NCBI RefSeq assembly: GCF_900115135.1
Contig: NZ_FOVK01000001.1
Coordinates: forward strand, 1-64,000
Direction: 5' to 3'
DNA length: 64,000 nucleotides
Origin: Proteiniclasticum ruminis
GTDB lineage: Bacteria; Bacillota; Clostridia; Clostridiales; Clostridiaceae
The notes under the pieces were generated by a model, which worked only from the letters and a program-made list of their open reading frames with translations, did not search any database and was not told where the DNA came from. This document shows, piece after piece, positions 25,035-33,218 of the stretch; position 1 is the first letter of the stretch, and each line of letters starts with the position of its first letter. Both the position numbers and the translations under genes were made by a program.

Positions 25035-25688
25035 GTGAAATACGATAAACTGCAACCCAGCATACTCAGTATGAAAATCATCCCCAATGTGAATCCAGAT
25101 ATGGTAAAGGAATTTAGTCTTCCCGAAGGCCATATGAGTCTTGGGCTCTTCACATCCGACTGTGATGATGTTTCCTACACAGCCCTGGATGAAGCCACAA
25201 AGAAAGCTGATGTGAAGGTGGTCTACGCCAAATCCTTCTATGGTGGCGCAGCCAATGCCAATACGAAGCTTGCCGGTGAAGTCATCGGCATCATCTCCGG
25301 ACCTAACCCTGCTGAAGTGAGAAGCGGACTCAATGCCATCGTGGACTTCATCGAAAATGAAGCTGCCTTCTACAGCGCCAATGAGGATGACACCATCGCC
25401 TACTATGCGCACTGCATTTCAAGATCCGGATCCTATCTGTCCCAGGTGGCAGGTATTGAAGAAGGCGAAGCCATTGCTTATCTCATCGCACCACCACTGG
25501 AAGCCATGTATGCTCTGGATGCCGCACTGAAAGCTGCTGATGTGAAAATGGCCGCATTTTATGGCCCTCCATCGGAAACAAACTTCGGCGGCGGTCTTCT
25601 CACTGGCAGTCAATCCGCCTGTAAAGCAGCCTGCGACGCGTTCCAGGAAGCCGTCTGCTTCGTCGCCGACCAGCCTACAAAGTATTAG
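25035..25688 (+). CDS. eutL: EutL, tandem-BMC trimer shell protein
   Basis: A 217-residue shell protein with two permuted BMC domains, forming a trimer with a gated central pore that may pass ethanolamine or cofactors. MSLGLFTSDCDDVSYTALDEATKKADV and YGPPSETNFGGGLLTGSQSACKAACDAF are typical EutL blocks. GTG 25035 start after AAGGAGGG. Confidence 0.97.
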   Translation: MKYDKLQPSILSMKIIPNVNPDMVKEFSLPEGHMSLGLFTSDCDDVSYTALDEATKKADVKVVYAKSFYGGAANANTKLAGEVIGIISGPNPAEVRSGLNAIVDFIENEAAFYSANEDDTIAYYAHCISRSGSYLSQVAGIEEGEAIAYLIAPPLEAMYALDAALKAADVKMAAFYGPPSETNFGGGLLTGSQSACKAACDAFQEAVCFVADQPTKY

Positions 25689-25708
25689 TTCAATAGGAAG
25701 GTGAAAAG

Positions 25709-26299
25709 ATGAAAAACAGCGCACTTGGTCTCATAGAGACATATGGTTTTGTAGGCGCTGTGGAAGCGGCGGATGCAGCATTAAAAGCAGCAGAAGTATT
25801 TGTGGTGGATCTTGTGAAGGTCAAGGGAGGCATCATGACCCTGACCCTTCAAGGTGAAGTTTCTGCGGTAAAAGCATCGGTGGATGCCGGTGCAGCCTCA
25901 GCAGAAAGGCTTGGAGTTCTTCTTTCCAGTCATGTGATTCCAAGACTGGATGAGGAAGTATGGCCTATGGTTCTGAAAAAAGAGAAAGAAGAAGAGCCCT
26001 CTCCGGAAGATCCCGTGGAAGATAAGAGAAGTGAACCATCTCCCGCGAAAGAAGAAAGCGAAGAAGAACCACCTGTGGAGCCCATGGAAGAAGACGGAAG
26101 CCAGAATGTGGAGAAGTCACTTCCGAAACAGGAGCACTTCACAAAAGACATGATGGAGAAGCTGAAAGTGGTGGAACTAAGACGCATCGCCCGAGGCGTG
26201 GAAGGCATTGCCATCCCGAAAAATCAGATTAAATTTGCAAACAAAGAAACACTACTGAAAGAAATCATCGCAGCGCAGGAAAGGAGGGGTAAATCGTGA
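25709..26299 (+). CDS. BMC shell protein with acidic linker and SAP/Rho-N-like C-terminus
   Basis: A 196-residue protein. Residues 4-88 are a BMC hexamer domain close to EutM/EutK (ALGLIETYGFVGAVEAADAALKAA, ending LSSHVIPRLDEEVW). Residues about 90-142 are a Glu/Pro/Ser-rich linker. The tail (about 148-190) reads MMEKLKVVELRRIARG, then IKFANKETLLKEIIAAQ, the pattern of a SAP or Rho-N helical domain, which binds nucleic acid in other proteins. Enteric EutK also joins a BMC domain to a DNA-binding-like tail, but of another fold. AATAGGAAGGTG precedes ATG 25709. Stop overlaps the eutE start. Confidence 0.88.
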   Translation: MKNSALGLIETYGFVGAVEAADAALKAAEVFVVDLVKVKGGIMTLTLQGEVSAVKASVDAGAASAERLGVLLSSHVIPRLDEEVWPMVLKKEKEEEPSPEDPVEDKRSEPSPAKEESEEEPPVEPMEEDGSQNVEKSLPKQEHFTKDMMEKLKVVELRRIARGVEGIAIPKNQIKFANKETLLKEIIAAQERRGKS

Positions 26300-27762
26300 C
26301 AGTATTAGATCGGGATCTGGCATCCCTGCAGGAGATGCGGGATCTTGTCAGAAAAGCAAAAACTGCGCAGAAAGAGTTAAAGAATTACAGTCAGGCGGAG
26401 GTGGACCGGGTGGTCTTTGCTCTGGCCAGACGTATGGACAAAGAATCGGAAGCCTTGGCAAAAATGGCGGTGGAAGAGACGGGATACGGCAATGTGCCGG
26501 ATAAGACTGTTAAAAACCTGGTGGCTTCGAGACTCCTTTATGAGAGCATCAAGGACATGAAGACCGTGGGATTCATCCATGAGGATGCGGAAAAGAAAAT
26601 CTATGAGATCGGCATTCCTGTGGGAATCATCGCAGGCCTTGTGCCTTCCACCAATCCCACCTCCACGGCCATCTACAAAGCCATCATCTCGCTGAAGGCG
26701 GGAAATGCCATCGTGCTTTCACCGCACCCTGCAGCCAAAGGATGTATCCTGGCTGCGGTGAACCTGATGAAGGAAGTCCTTCGGGAGGAGCATGCACCGG
26801 AAGATCTCATTGGATGCATCTCTATGCCCACTCTGGAGGCTACCGACGGCCTCATGAAACATGAGGATGTGAATCTTATTTTAGCCACGGGCGGATCCGC
26901 CATGGTGAAAGCTGCCTACAGCTCCGGAACGCCAGCCCTGGGGGTAGGACCCGGAAATGTGCCGGTATTTGTGGAAAGAACAGCAGATCTTGCTCTGGCC
27001 GCCAAAAGAATCGTTCAGGGAAAATCCTTTGACTACGGCACCATCTGTGCTTCAGAACAGTCTGTGGTCATCGAAGGCGCTGTCATTGAACCCATGCTGA
27101 AAGAGCTTCAGAAAGCGGGGTGCTATTATCTCAGTTCTGAAGAGAAAAAGCTTCTGGATCCTGTGGTGCAGACACCACGGGGGACACTGAACACAAAAAT
27201 CGTTGGAAAGTCTGCTTTGGAGATTGCAGAAATGGCGGGACTGAAAGTGCCGCCAGAGACGAAAGTGCTCCTGGCAGAAGAAACAGGCGTGGGTAAGGAC
27301 TACCCATTCTCCCGAGAAAAACTTTCCCCACTTCTGGCTCTCTATGTGGAACCGGACTGGCAAAGAGCCTGTCTCCGGTGCATTGAGATTCTGGAGTACG
27401 GTGGAGAAGGACACTCCTTAGGGATCCATTCCAATAATGAATCCATCATCAGAGAGTTCGCCCTTCGTAAGCCTGCATCCAGAATCCTCGTCAACACTTC
27501 CACCACCCATGGAGCTGTTGGCGCCACCACCAATCTCATGCCCGCATTGACCCTTGGCTGCGGAGCCATTGGAGGAAGTGCCACATCAGACAATATCTCT
27601 CCGCTCAATCTCATCGATGTACGCCGTATGGCCTATGGTGTGAGAGAGGTGGAAGATGTCATAAAGAGCTCAGAAGCCTTAGATAAAACTTCTTCAAGCG
27701 TAGCCAGTGATCTGGATCTGGAAGAAGTGGTCCGCAAGATCCTTCGGGAAATGACAAAGTAA
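26296..27762 (+). CDS. eutE: EutE, CoA-acylating acetaldehyde dehydrogenase
   Basis: A 488-residue aldehyde dehydrogenase that makes acetyl-CoA from acetaldehyde inside the compartment. Catalytic Cys251 lies in GTICASEQ, and VGPGNVPVF and LVPSTNPTSTAIYK are typical. The last 30 residues form a Ser-rich linker and a helix, DLDLEEVVRKILREMTK, much like the N-terminal helices of EutC and EutQ, so encapsulation appears to use the C-terminus. GTG 26296 overlaps the previous stop (GTGA). Confidence 0.96.
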   Translation: MTVLDRDLASLQEMRDLVRKAKTAQKELKNYSQAEVDRVVFALARRMDKESEALAKMAVEETGYGNVPDKTVKNLVASRLLYESIKDMKTVGFIHEDAEKKIYEIGIPVGIIAGLVPSTNPTSTAIYKAIISLKAGNAIVLSPHPAAKGCILAAVNLMKEVLREEHAPEDLIGCISMPTLEATDGLMKHEDVNLILATGGSAMVKAAYSSGTPALGVGPGNVPVFVERTADLALAAKRIVQGKSFDYGTICASEQSVVIEGAVIEPMLKELQKAGCYYLSSEEKKLLDPVVQTPRGTLNTKIVGKSALEIAEMAGLKVPPETKVLLAEETGVGKDYPFSREKLSPLLALYVEPDWQRACLRCIEILEYGGEGHSLGIHSNNESIIREFALRKPASRILVNTSTTHGAVGATTNLMPALTLGCGAIGGSATSDNISPLNLIDVRRMAYGVREVEDVIKSSEALDKTSSSVASDLDLEEVVRKILREMTK

Positions 27763-27822
27763 ATGAAAACCTGGTATCAAAACAAAAAAATAAGAAGTAG
27801 TAAAAATTAGGAGGAAATGAAA

Positions 27823-28110
27823 ATGGCAAACACAAACGCACTGGGAATGATCGAAACAAAGGGACTCGTCGGAGCAATCGAGGCAGCAGATGCTATGGTT
27901 AAGGCAGCCAATGTCACACTCATCGGAAAAGAGCATGTGGGCGGAGGACTTGTGACCGTTCTTGTACGTGGAGACGTAGGGGCAGTGAAGGCAGCAACAG
28001 ATGCCGGCGCAGCAGCAGCGGAGAGAGTGGGAGAACTGATTTCTGTCCATGTGATCCCAAGACCTCATCAGGAAGTGGAACTCATTCTTCCAAAGAAACA
28101 GGAAATCTAA
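27823..28110 (+). CDS. eutM: EutM, major BMC hexamer shell protein
   Basis: A 95-residue BMC-domain protein ([64 protein letters not shown]). It forms the flat hexamers of the shell. AGGAGG (27809-27814) is eight bases before ATG 27823; ATG 27817 is too close to it. Confidence 0.97.
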   Translation: MANTNALGMIETKGLVGAIEAADAMVKAANVTLIGKEHVGGGLVTVLVRGDVGAVKAATDAGAAAAERVGELISVHVIPRPHQEVELILPKKQEI

Positions 28111-28176
28111 TTCACACAAAGACTGTGAAGAGGGACCGCTTAGGCGGTCCCCGGGTTCACAAAGGAAGGATGTGAA
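28111..28176 (+). promoter_or_regulatory. Alternating inverted repeats with GC-rich hairpin before eutT
   Basis: Four short elements alternate: TTCACA (28111-28116), TGTGAA (28124-28129), TTCACA (28156-28161), TGTGAA (28171-28176). Between the middle two lies a perfect hairpin GGGACCGC (28132-28139), TTAG, GCGGTCCC (28144-28151). No T-run follows. Pairing of the last two would put the eutT ribosome binding site (AAGGAAGGA) in a loop. The layout could tune translation or mRNA decay between eutM and eutT. Confidence 0.55.
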
Positions 28177-28179
28177 GAA

Positions 28180-28962
28180 ATGGCCGTACTAACCGAATCG
28201 AAACTTCGGACAAAATGGAAAAATGAAAAATTCAAAGAATATGTGGCGGGAAAAGATGAAGTGATCACCCCTTCTGCCAGAGAATTTCTGAAGGAGAAGG
28301 GCGTGGCGCTCATTGTGAGTGAGGAAGCATCGCTGAAGGAGCCCCAGGCTATTCATAAAGTGCCCCATCCGGTGCACGAAAGAGAGGCCACCTCCAATGC
28401 TCCTGAGGATCCCAAGAAATACAAAAATTTCTATACGGGCGAATATTACAGCAAAAAACCGGAAGCCATGACCCAGCTTTATGCGAATCTTCTGGTGTAT
28501 AAGGATGATCCGAGGATCGAGTTTCGAGGGCGGATTGACTCTCTGGAAGCAGAGTTCCTGCGTGGAATGCTTCTTCTAAATCATGAGAAAGACGAGCGTC
28601 TTTATAAGGGGCTGAAGGATGCTTACCTTCACCTTCGGAAAATCATGCGGGCAGAAGTCCTTGGAGATCCGCTGAAAAGTTTTGAGCTGCTCGGCATGGA
28701 CTATGAGGAAGTAAGAAGAGTCACCCACAGACCCAGTGACTTCTTCAGTGGAGGGCATCTGGTGCTCACAGGAGGAGAAAGACCTGCGGTGATCCACCTG
28801 AACTGCCTCCGAACGAGAGTCCGTGAAGTGGAGATCATCGCGGTGAAAGCGTTCAAAGAAGAGCTGGAAACCCATAGAAACGACATCGTGGAGAGCCTCA
28901 ACAGACTTTCCAGTGCAGTATACTATCTGATGCTTCTTGCCCAGTACGGGCAGGGAGAGTAA
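28180..28962 (+). CDS. eutT: EutT-type cobalamin adenosyltransferase
   Basis: A 260-residue protein that makes adenosylcobalamin, cofactor of EutBC. The C-terminal half is the PduO/EutT helical-bundle type region (YANLLVYKDDPRIEFRGRIDSLEAEFLRGMLL, LRKIMRAEVLG, LNRLSSAVYYLMLLAQY). The N-terminal 50 residues carry EVITPSAREFLKEKGV, a motif shared with EutQ-type proteins. The HX11CCX2C metal motif of Salmonella EutT is absent (one Cys only), as reported for some Firmicutes EutT. AAGGAAGGA precedes ATG 28180. Confidence 0.92.
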   Translation: MAVLTESKLRTKWKNEKFKEYVAGKDEVITPSAREFLKEKGVALIVSEEASLKEPQAIHKVPHPVHEREATSNAPEDPKKYKNFYTGEYYSKKPEAMTQLYANLLVYKDDPRIEFRGRIDSLEAEFLRGMLLLNHEKDERLYKGLKDAYLHLRKIMRAEVLGDPLKSFELLGMDYEEVRRVTHRPSDFFSGGHLVLTGGERPAVIHLNCLRTRVREVEIIAVKAFKEELETHRNDIVESLNRLSSAVYYLMLLAQYGQGE

Positions 28963-28988
28963 TGTTTTTTGGAAAGGAGGAGGCAGCC

Positions 28989-29618
28989 ATGATGGAAGAG
29001 ATCATCCGGAAAGTGCTGGAAGAGCTGAAATCACTGGAAGAGAAGAATGGAATGAAAAAGAAAATGATGGTTCTTTCCAGAGACGCTGCGTCTTGTGAGA
29101 AAATCACAAACCGGTTTTCGGATACGTATATTGTGACCTTTGCGGAGAGCTTCAGAGAAGAGGATGCGCCGGATGCCCTGATGCTGAAGGACCTTTCACC
29201 AGATCATCTGATGCTTCTTGCAGAGGGAAAAAACGGATGTCTGGGACCGGTGATGGAATGGCTCATGGCCGGGAAGCCTGTATACCTGGAGGTGGACAGC
29301 CTGGTCCATGTGCAAAAGAAAGAAACCTGCAAAAAGGCGCTGTTTGATCTTTATGAGAGTGCTGTGAAGCGTCTGGAAAGTTACGGAGTGCTTCTGGTCA
29401 AAGAAGAGAAGAAATTTAGAGAAGCTCCAGGGTCAGGAAAAGGGACAGAAAGAACTCTCGTCACAGAAAGTGAAGTCAAGAAATGGATCTTGAAAGGGGA
29501 AAAGACGATTTGTGTGACAAAACAGACACTGATTACCCCTTTGGCAAAGGATCTCATGAAAGAATATGGTATCTGTACCGTAGTGAAGGAAGGAGGAGAG
29601 GACCATGCTGACAGGTAA
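28989..29618 (+). CDS. Ethanolamine utilization conserved protein (unknown function)
   Basis: A protein of about 209 residues found in Firmicutes eut loci (I believe the TIGR02536-type family). The N-terminus MMEEIIRKVLEELKS resembles the encapsulation helices of EutC and EutQ. The middle (VLSRDAA, ALMLKDLSPDHLMLLAEG) has a Rossmann/flavoprotein-like pattern, and the C-terminus has TLITPLAKDLMKEYGICTVV, like the N-terminus of EutT. AGGAGGAGG is close before ATG 28989/28992; ATG 28962 overlapping the eutT stop is the alternative start. Likely a cargo protein; activity unknown. It lacks PduL motifs. Confidence 0.85.
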   Translation: MMEEIIRKVLEELKSLEEKNGMKKKMMVLSRDAASCEKITNRFSDTYIVTFAESFREEDAPDALMLKDLSPDHLMLLAEGKNGCLGPVMEWLMAGKPVYLEVDSLVHVQKKETCKKALFDLYESAVKRLESYGVLLVKEEKKFREAPGSGKGTERTLVTESEVKKWILKGEKTICVTKQTLITPLAKDLMKEYGICTVVKEGGEDHADR

Positions 29619-29886
29619 AGTGGTGGGGAACGTCTGGGCCACCAAAAAAGAGCCCTCACTGAACGGACTGAAGCTTCTTATTGTCAGTCCTTATGACCCC
29701 CGAACAGGAGAAACATCCAGGGCTATTGTTGCCGCCGATGTGGTGGGAGCAGGCATTGGAGAGCTTGTCATTGTGGTCAGTGGAAGTTCTGCCAGAAAGA
29801 TTCTCGGACGGGAGGATATGGCTGTGGACGCCACCATTGTGGGGATCATTGATGAAGTGGAAGTGGAGGCAGGTGATGGGATTTGA
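29605..29886 (+). CDS. eutN: EutN, pentameric vertex shell protein
   Basis: A 93-residue EutN/CcmL-family protein that caps the vertices of the shell (LTGKVVGNVWATKKEPSLNGLKLL, VAADVVGAGIGELVIVVSGSSAR, VDATIVGIIDEVE). AAGGAGGAGAGG precedes ATG 29605; it overlaps the end of the preceding gene by 14 bases and the start of the next by 4. Confidence 0.97.
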   Translation: MLTGKVVGNVWATKKEPSLNGLKLLIVSPYDPRTGETSRAIVAADVVGAGIGELVIVVSGSSARKILGREDMAVDATIVGIIDEVEVEAGDGI

Positions 29887-31220
29887 GTTTTCTTGAAAAT
29901 ATCTATTTGGCAGGAGTCATAGGAGAAGGTGGAGCGGGATTTCCCACCCACATCAAATATGCATCTTCCCCCAAATATCTTCTCATCAACGGTGCAGAAT
30001 GTGAACCGCTGCTCTATACGGATAAGTTTCAGATGGAAAACTATTATAAAGAAATGCTGGCAGCCATACAGGCAGCAAAGATTTTTCTGAAAGCGGAACG
30101 TGCTGTGCTGGCCACGAAAAAAAGATATGAGGATCTCATCGGTCTTTTTACGCAGGAAATCAAGGACAAAAATTATGATATTGAAATCTTCTCCATGGAG
30201 AACTTCTATCCTGCAGGGGATGAGCAGATCACCATCTATGAGGCCTTTCAGAAGGCAGTGCCTGCAGGGGGGATTCCCCTTCATGTGGATATTGTCGTCT
30301 CCAACATCGCCACTATGAAAAGTATCTATGATGCCCAAAATGGCATTCCCGTGACAGATAAATACCTGACGGTCACCGGTGAAGTAAAGGAACCCAAGGT
30401 CGTGAAAGTGCCCGTAGGCACGCCCCTTTCAGAAGTCATTGAAAAAGCCGGCGGCAGTACGCTGGATGAGTATATGATTCTCACGGGTGGTCCCATGATG
30501 GGAAAATTTGTGACCCAGGAGGAAGCGGAGGATGTGGTGGTTCGAAAAACCACCGGAGGCATCCTCATCGTACCGAAGCATCATGCTCTGGTGCAAAGAG
30601 GGACCAAGTCCCTCACCGCCATCAAAAACGAAACCAGGGCAGCCTGTATACAGTGCAGTTTCTGCACCCAGTACTGCCCGAGATATCTCATCGGTCACCC
30701 GCTGCATCCCCATAAGATCATGCGTGCCTTTGGCATTCATGATGTGTATGATGAGCGGTTTGCGGAAGCGCTTCTCTGCTGTGAATGCGGCATCTGTGAG
30801 CTCTTTGCCTGCCCTATGAATATCTCTCCAAGAATTGTCAATGTGTTCCTGAAACAGGAACTGAGGAAAAACGGCATCCGGATGAGCTTTGAAACAGGAC
30901 CGGTGCAGCCGGAAAGAGAAAACCGTTATGTCCCAGTGGACAGGCTTCTTTCAAGACTGGATATCAGAAAATACTATGATCTTGGAAAACCTTCCTATCT
31001 GGAGATAGAAACGGATCAAGTGAGAATCCCACTGGGCCAGTATATCGGGAAACCAGCTGTGCCTTGTGTGAAAGTAGGGGATTTTGTGGAGAAAGGCACA
31101 CTCATCGGAGACCTTCCAATGACAGATCATGGATCCAGAGTGCATGCATCTATCTCCGGCAGAGTCACCGCAGTAGACGACGCCGTGACGATTGTGCGTG
31201 AAAGGAGGGAAAATGCATGA
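29883..31220 (+). CDS. PduS-like RnfC-family flavo/Fe-S protein
   Basis: A 445-residue RnfC-type protein related to PduS, the cobalamin reductase of the propanediol compartment. The N-terminus GVIGEGGAGFPTHIKY and INGAECEPLLYTD form the NADH/FMN part; an SLBB-type segment follows; two 4Fe-4S motifs are seen, CIQCSFCTQYCP and CCECGICELFACP. The C-terminal DYHG-type barrel (KVGDFVEKGTLIGD) completes it. It probably passes electrons from NADH to cobalamin or across the shell, with the PduT-like protein next to it. TTG 29883 start. Confidence 0.93.
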   Translation: MSFLENIYLAGVIGEGGAGFPTHIKYASSPKYLLINGAECEPLLYTDKFQMENYYKEMLAAIQAAKIFLKAERAVLATKKRYEDLIGLFTQEIKDKNYDIEIFSMENFYPAGDEQITIYEAFQKAVPAGGIPLHVDIVVSNIATMKSIYDAQNGIPVTDKYLTVTGEVKEPKVVKVPVGTPLSEVIEKAGGSTLDEYMILTGGPMMGKFVTQEEAEDVVVRKTTGGILIVPKHHALVQRGTKSLTAIKNETRAACIQCSFCTQYCPRYLIGHPLHPHKIMRAFGIHDVYDERFAEALLCCECGICELFACPMNISPRIVNVFLKQELRKNGIRMSFETGPVQPERENRYVPVDRLLSRLDIRKYYDLGKPSYLEIETDQVRIPLGQYIGKPAVPCVKVGDFVEKGTLIGDLPMTDHGSRVHASISGRVTAVDDAVTIVRERRENA

Positions 31221-31762
31221 AAACCATCGGTATGCTGGAGTTCACCAGCATCTGCAGAGGAATAGAGGCCTGTGACGCCATGGTGAAGGCAGGGGATGTG
31301 ACGCTCATCACAGCCAAGACAGCCTGTCCAGGTAAGTACATGATTCTTGTCACTGGAGATGTGGGCGCGGTGAAATCAGCCGTGGAAGCGGGAGAAGCTG
31401 TGGGGAAGCATTATGTGGTGGACCGTCTGGTTCTCGCCAATGCTCATCCGCAGACCATCAGAAGTGTACAGGGATTTCAGGATGTGCAATTCTTTGATGC
31501 CCTCGGTGTCATGGAGTTTTATTCCCTCACCAGCGCAGTGTCCGCGGCTGATGCTGCTGTGAAATCAGGTCTCGTCCAGCTCATTGAAATACGGCTGGGT
31601 ATGGCCATCGGCGGAAAGGCTTTTGTGACCCTGACAGGAGATGTGGGGTCTGTAAAAGCTGCCATCGAGGCAGGGAAGCGTGTCTCTGCCAAAGAAGGGC
31701 TTCTACTGGAGTCTGTGGTGATCCCATCACCGACCAAAGAGCTCTATGATGCATTACTGTAA
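31217..31762 (+). CDS. PduT-like tandem-BMC shell protein with pore cysteine
   Basis: A 181-residue protein with two BMC domains (1-90 and 95-181), a trimer-forming shell protein like PduT. PduT holds a 4Fe-4S cluster at its pore through Cys38; here Cys37 in TACPGK is in the same place. The neighbouring PduS-like gene overlaps by four bases, which supports electron transfer between the two. ATG 31217 after AAAGGAGGGAAA. Confidence 0.93.
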   Translation: MKTIGMLEFTSICRGIEACDAMVKAGDVTLITAKTACPGKYMILVTGDVGAVKSAVEAGEAVGKHYVVDRLVLANAHPQTIRSVQGFQDVQFFDALGVMEFYSLTSAVSAADAAVKSGLVQLIEIRLGMAIGGKAFVTLTGDVGSVKAAIEAGKRVSAKEGLLLESVVIPSPTKELYDALL

Positions 31763-31781
31763 GAGACTAGGAGGGTACACC

Positions 31782-32075
31782 ATGAAAAAATGTCTCGTTA
31801 CAAAGGAAAATCTGAGAACACTTCTGAAGCCGGATGCCAAATGCTTTGTGGCTGAAAAGGGAACCATTTTAACCCCTGGAGCCATGGATTATCTGAGAGA
31901 AAAGCAGATCCGCATTGTCTATGGGGAAGAAGTGTCCGTAGAAAAAAAGGAGGAATGTCCCTGCGTGAAGGAAGAGGATCTTGCGCTGCGTATTGAGCGG
32001 ATTCTCACGAAGGAATTTTCAGTCACAGACCCGGCACTTGCAGAAAAAATCGCTGTGATACTACGTAACAAATAG
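31782..32075 (+). CDS. Small eut protein with EutQ/EutT N-terminal-like motif
   Basis: A 97-residue protein. CFVAEKGTILTPGAMDYLREKQIRIVY matches the short ITPxA motif region of EutQ, EutT and the conserved eut protein at 29 kb; the segment CPCVKEEDLALRIERILTKEF follows. The function is unknown. It could be a detached EutQ N-terminal domain, since the EutQ of this locus (33.2 kb) lacks that part. GGAGGGTACACC precedes ATG 31782. Confidence 0.78.
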   Translation: MKKCLVTKENLRTLLKPDAKCFVAEKGTILTPGAMDYLREKQIRIVYGEEVSVEKKEECPCVKEEDLALRIERILTKEFSVTDPALAEKIAVILRNK

Positions 32076-32086
32076 GGGGGATTAAA

Positions 32087-33202
32087 ATGAATATCAGTAC
32101 CATTATTATTTACATCATGGTGGTCTTCATGGCACTGGGTGCTTTAGACAAGATCATCGGCAACAAATTTGGACTCGGAGAGAAGTTTGATGAAGGTATC
32201 ATGGCCATGGGTACTCTGGCTGTGGCTATGGTGGGTGTTGTTTCCATTGCACCGGTCCTGGCGAAAATTCTCGGACCCATCATTGAACCGGTCTACACTT
32301 TCCTTGGCGCTGACCCCGCCATGTTCGCCACCACTCTTCTAGCCAACGACATGGGCGGATATCCTCTGGCTATGGAACTGGCAAAAACCCAGGAAGCAGG
32401 ACTTTTTGCAGGACTTATTGTAGGCGCCATGATGGGACCTACCATCGTATTTACCATCCCTGTCGCCCTGGGGATCATTAAGAAAGAAGATCATCCTTAT
32501 CTGGCCAAGGGAATCCTTGCCGGTATCATCACCATTCCCATCGGTTCTTTTGTCGGTGGACTTGTGGCTGGGTTCAGCCTGGGCATGGTTGTTGCGAATC
32601 TGGTGCCCATCATCATCGTTGCAGCACTCATTGCAGTGGGTCTCTGGAAGATGCCTGACAAAATGATCCGAGGCTTCAACCGCTTTGGTCAGGGTGTTGT
32701 CATCGTCATCACCATTGCCACCGCAGCCATCATCATCGAGACCCTTACAGGTCTTGTGGTGATTCCTGGTATGGCACCCATTTCTGATGGTATTCAGATT
32801 GTTGGAGCCATCGCCATCACTCTTGCAGGTGCTTTCCCAATGGTTTATGTGATTACGAAGGTTTTCAAAAAGCCTCTTATGGCTGCTGGAAAACTTCTTG
32901 GCATGGGCGATGTGGCCGCAGCCGGTATGGTGGCGACCCTTGCCAACAACATTCCAATGTTTGGTATGATGAAGGACATGGACAACAGAGGTAAAGTCAT
33001 CAACACAGCATTCGCCGTCAGTGCGGCCTTCGTTTTTGGAGACCATCTGGGGTTCACGGCTGGTGTCAACCGGGAAATGATTTTCCCAATGGTTGTGGGT
33101 AAACTGGTGGGTGGTATCACCGCGGTGATGCTGGCCATGATGCTGACCCCTAAAAATGCAGCAGCGGATCTAAAAGAAGAGTCCGATGTGAAGGAGTCTT
33201 AG
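32087..33202 (+). CDS. eutH: EutH, ethanolamine transporter
   Basis: A 371-residue membrane protein with about ten or eleven membrane segments, typical EutH throughout (LGALDKIIGNKFGLGEKFDEGIMAMG, LLANDMGGYPLAMELA, NNIPMFGMMKDMDNRGKV, FGDHLGFTAGV). It imports protonated ethanolamine when the outside level is low. AGGGGGGAT precedes ATG 32087. Confidence 0.97.
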   Translation: MNISTIIIYIMVVFMALGALDKIIGNKFGLGEKFDEGIMAMGTLAVAMVGVVSIAPVLAKILGPIIEPVYTFLGADPAMFATTLLANDMGGYPLAMELAKTQEAGLFAGLIVGAMMGPTIVFTIPVALGIIKKEDHPYLAKGILAGIITIPIGSFVGGLVAGFSLGMVVANLVPIIIVAALIAVGLWKMPDKMIRGFNRFGQGVVIVITIATAAIIIETLTGLVVIPGMAPISDGIQIVGAIAITLAGAFPMVYVITKVFKKPLMAAGKLLGMGDVAAAGMVATLANNIPMFGMMKDMDNRGKVINTAFAVSAAFVFGDHLGFTAGVNREMIFPMVVGKLVGGITAVMLAMMLTPKNAAADLKEESDVKES

Positions 33203-33218
33203 AAAGCGAGGGATCAAT

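Noticed and set aside
32339-33046. Minus-strand 235-residue frame
   Set aside because: Shadow of eutH; His/Asp/Asn-rich composition typical for antisense of membrane-protein codons.
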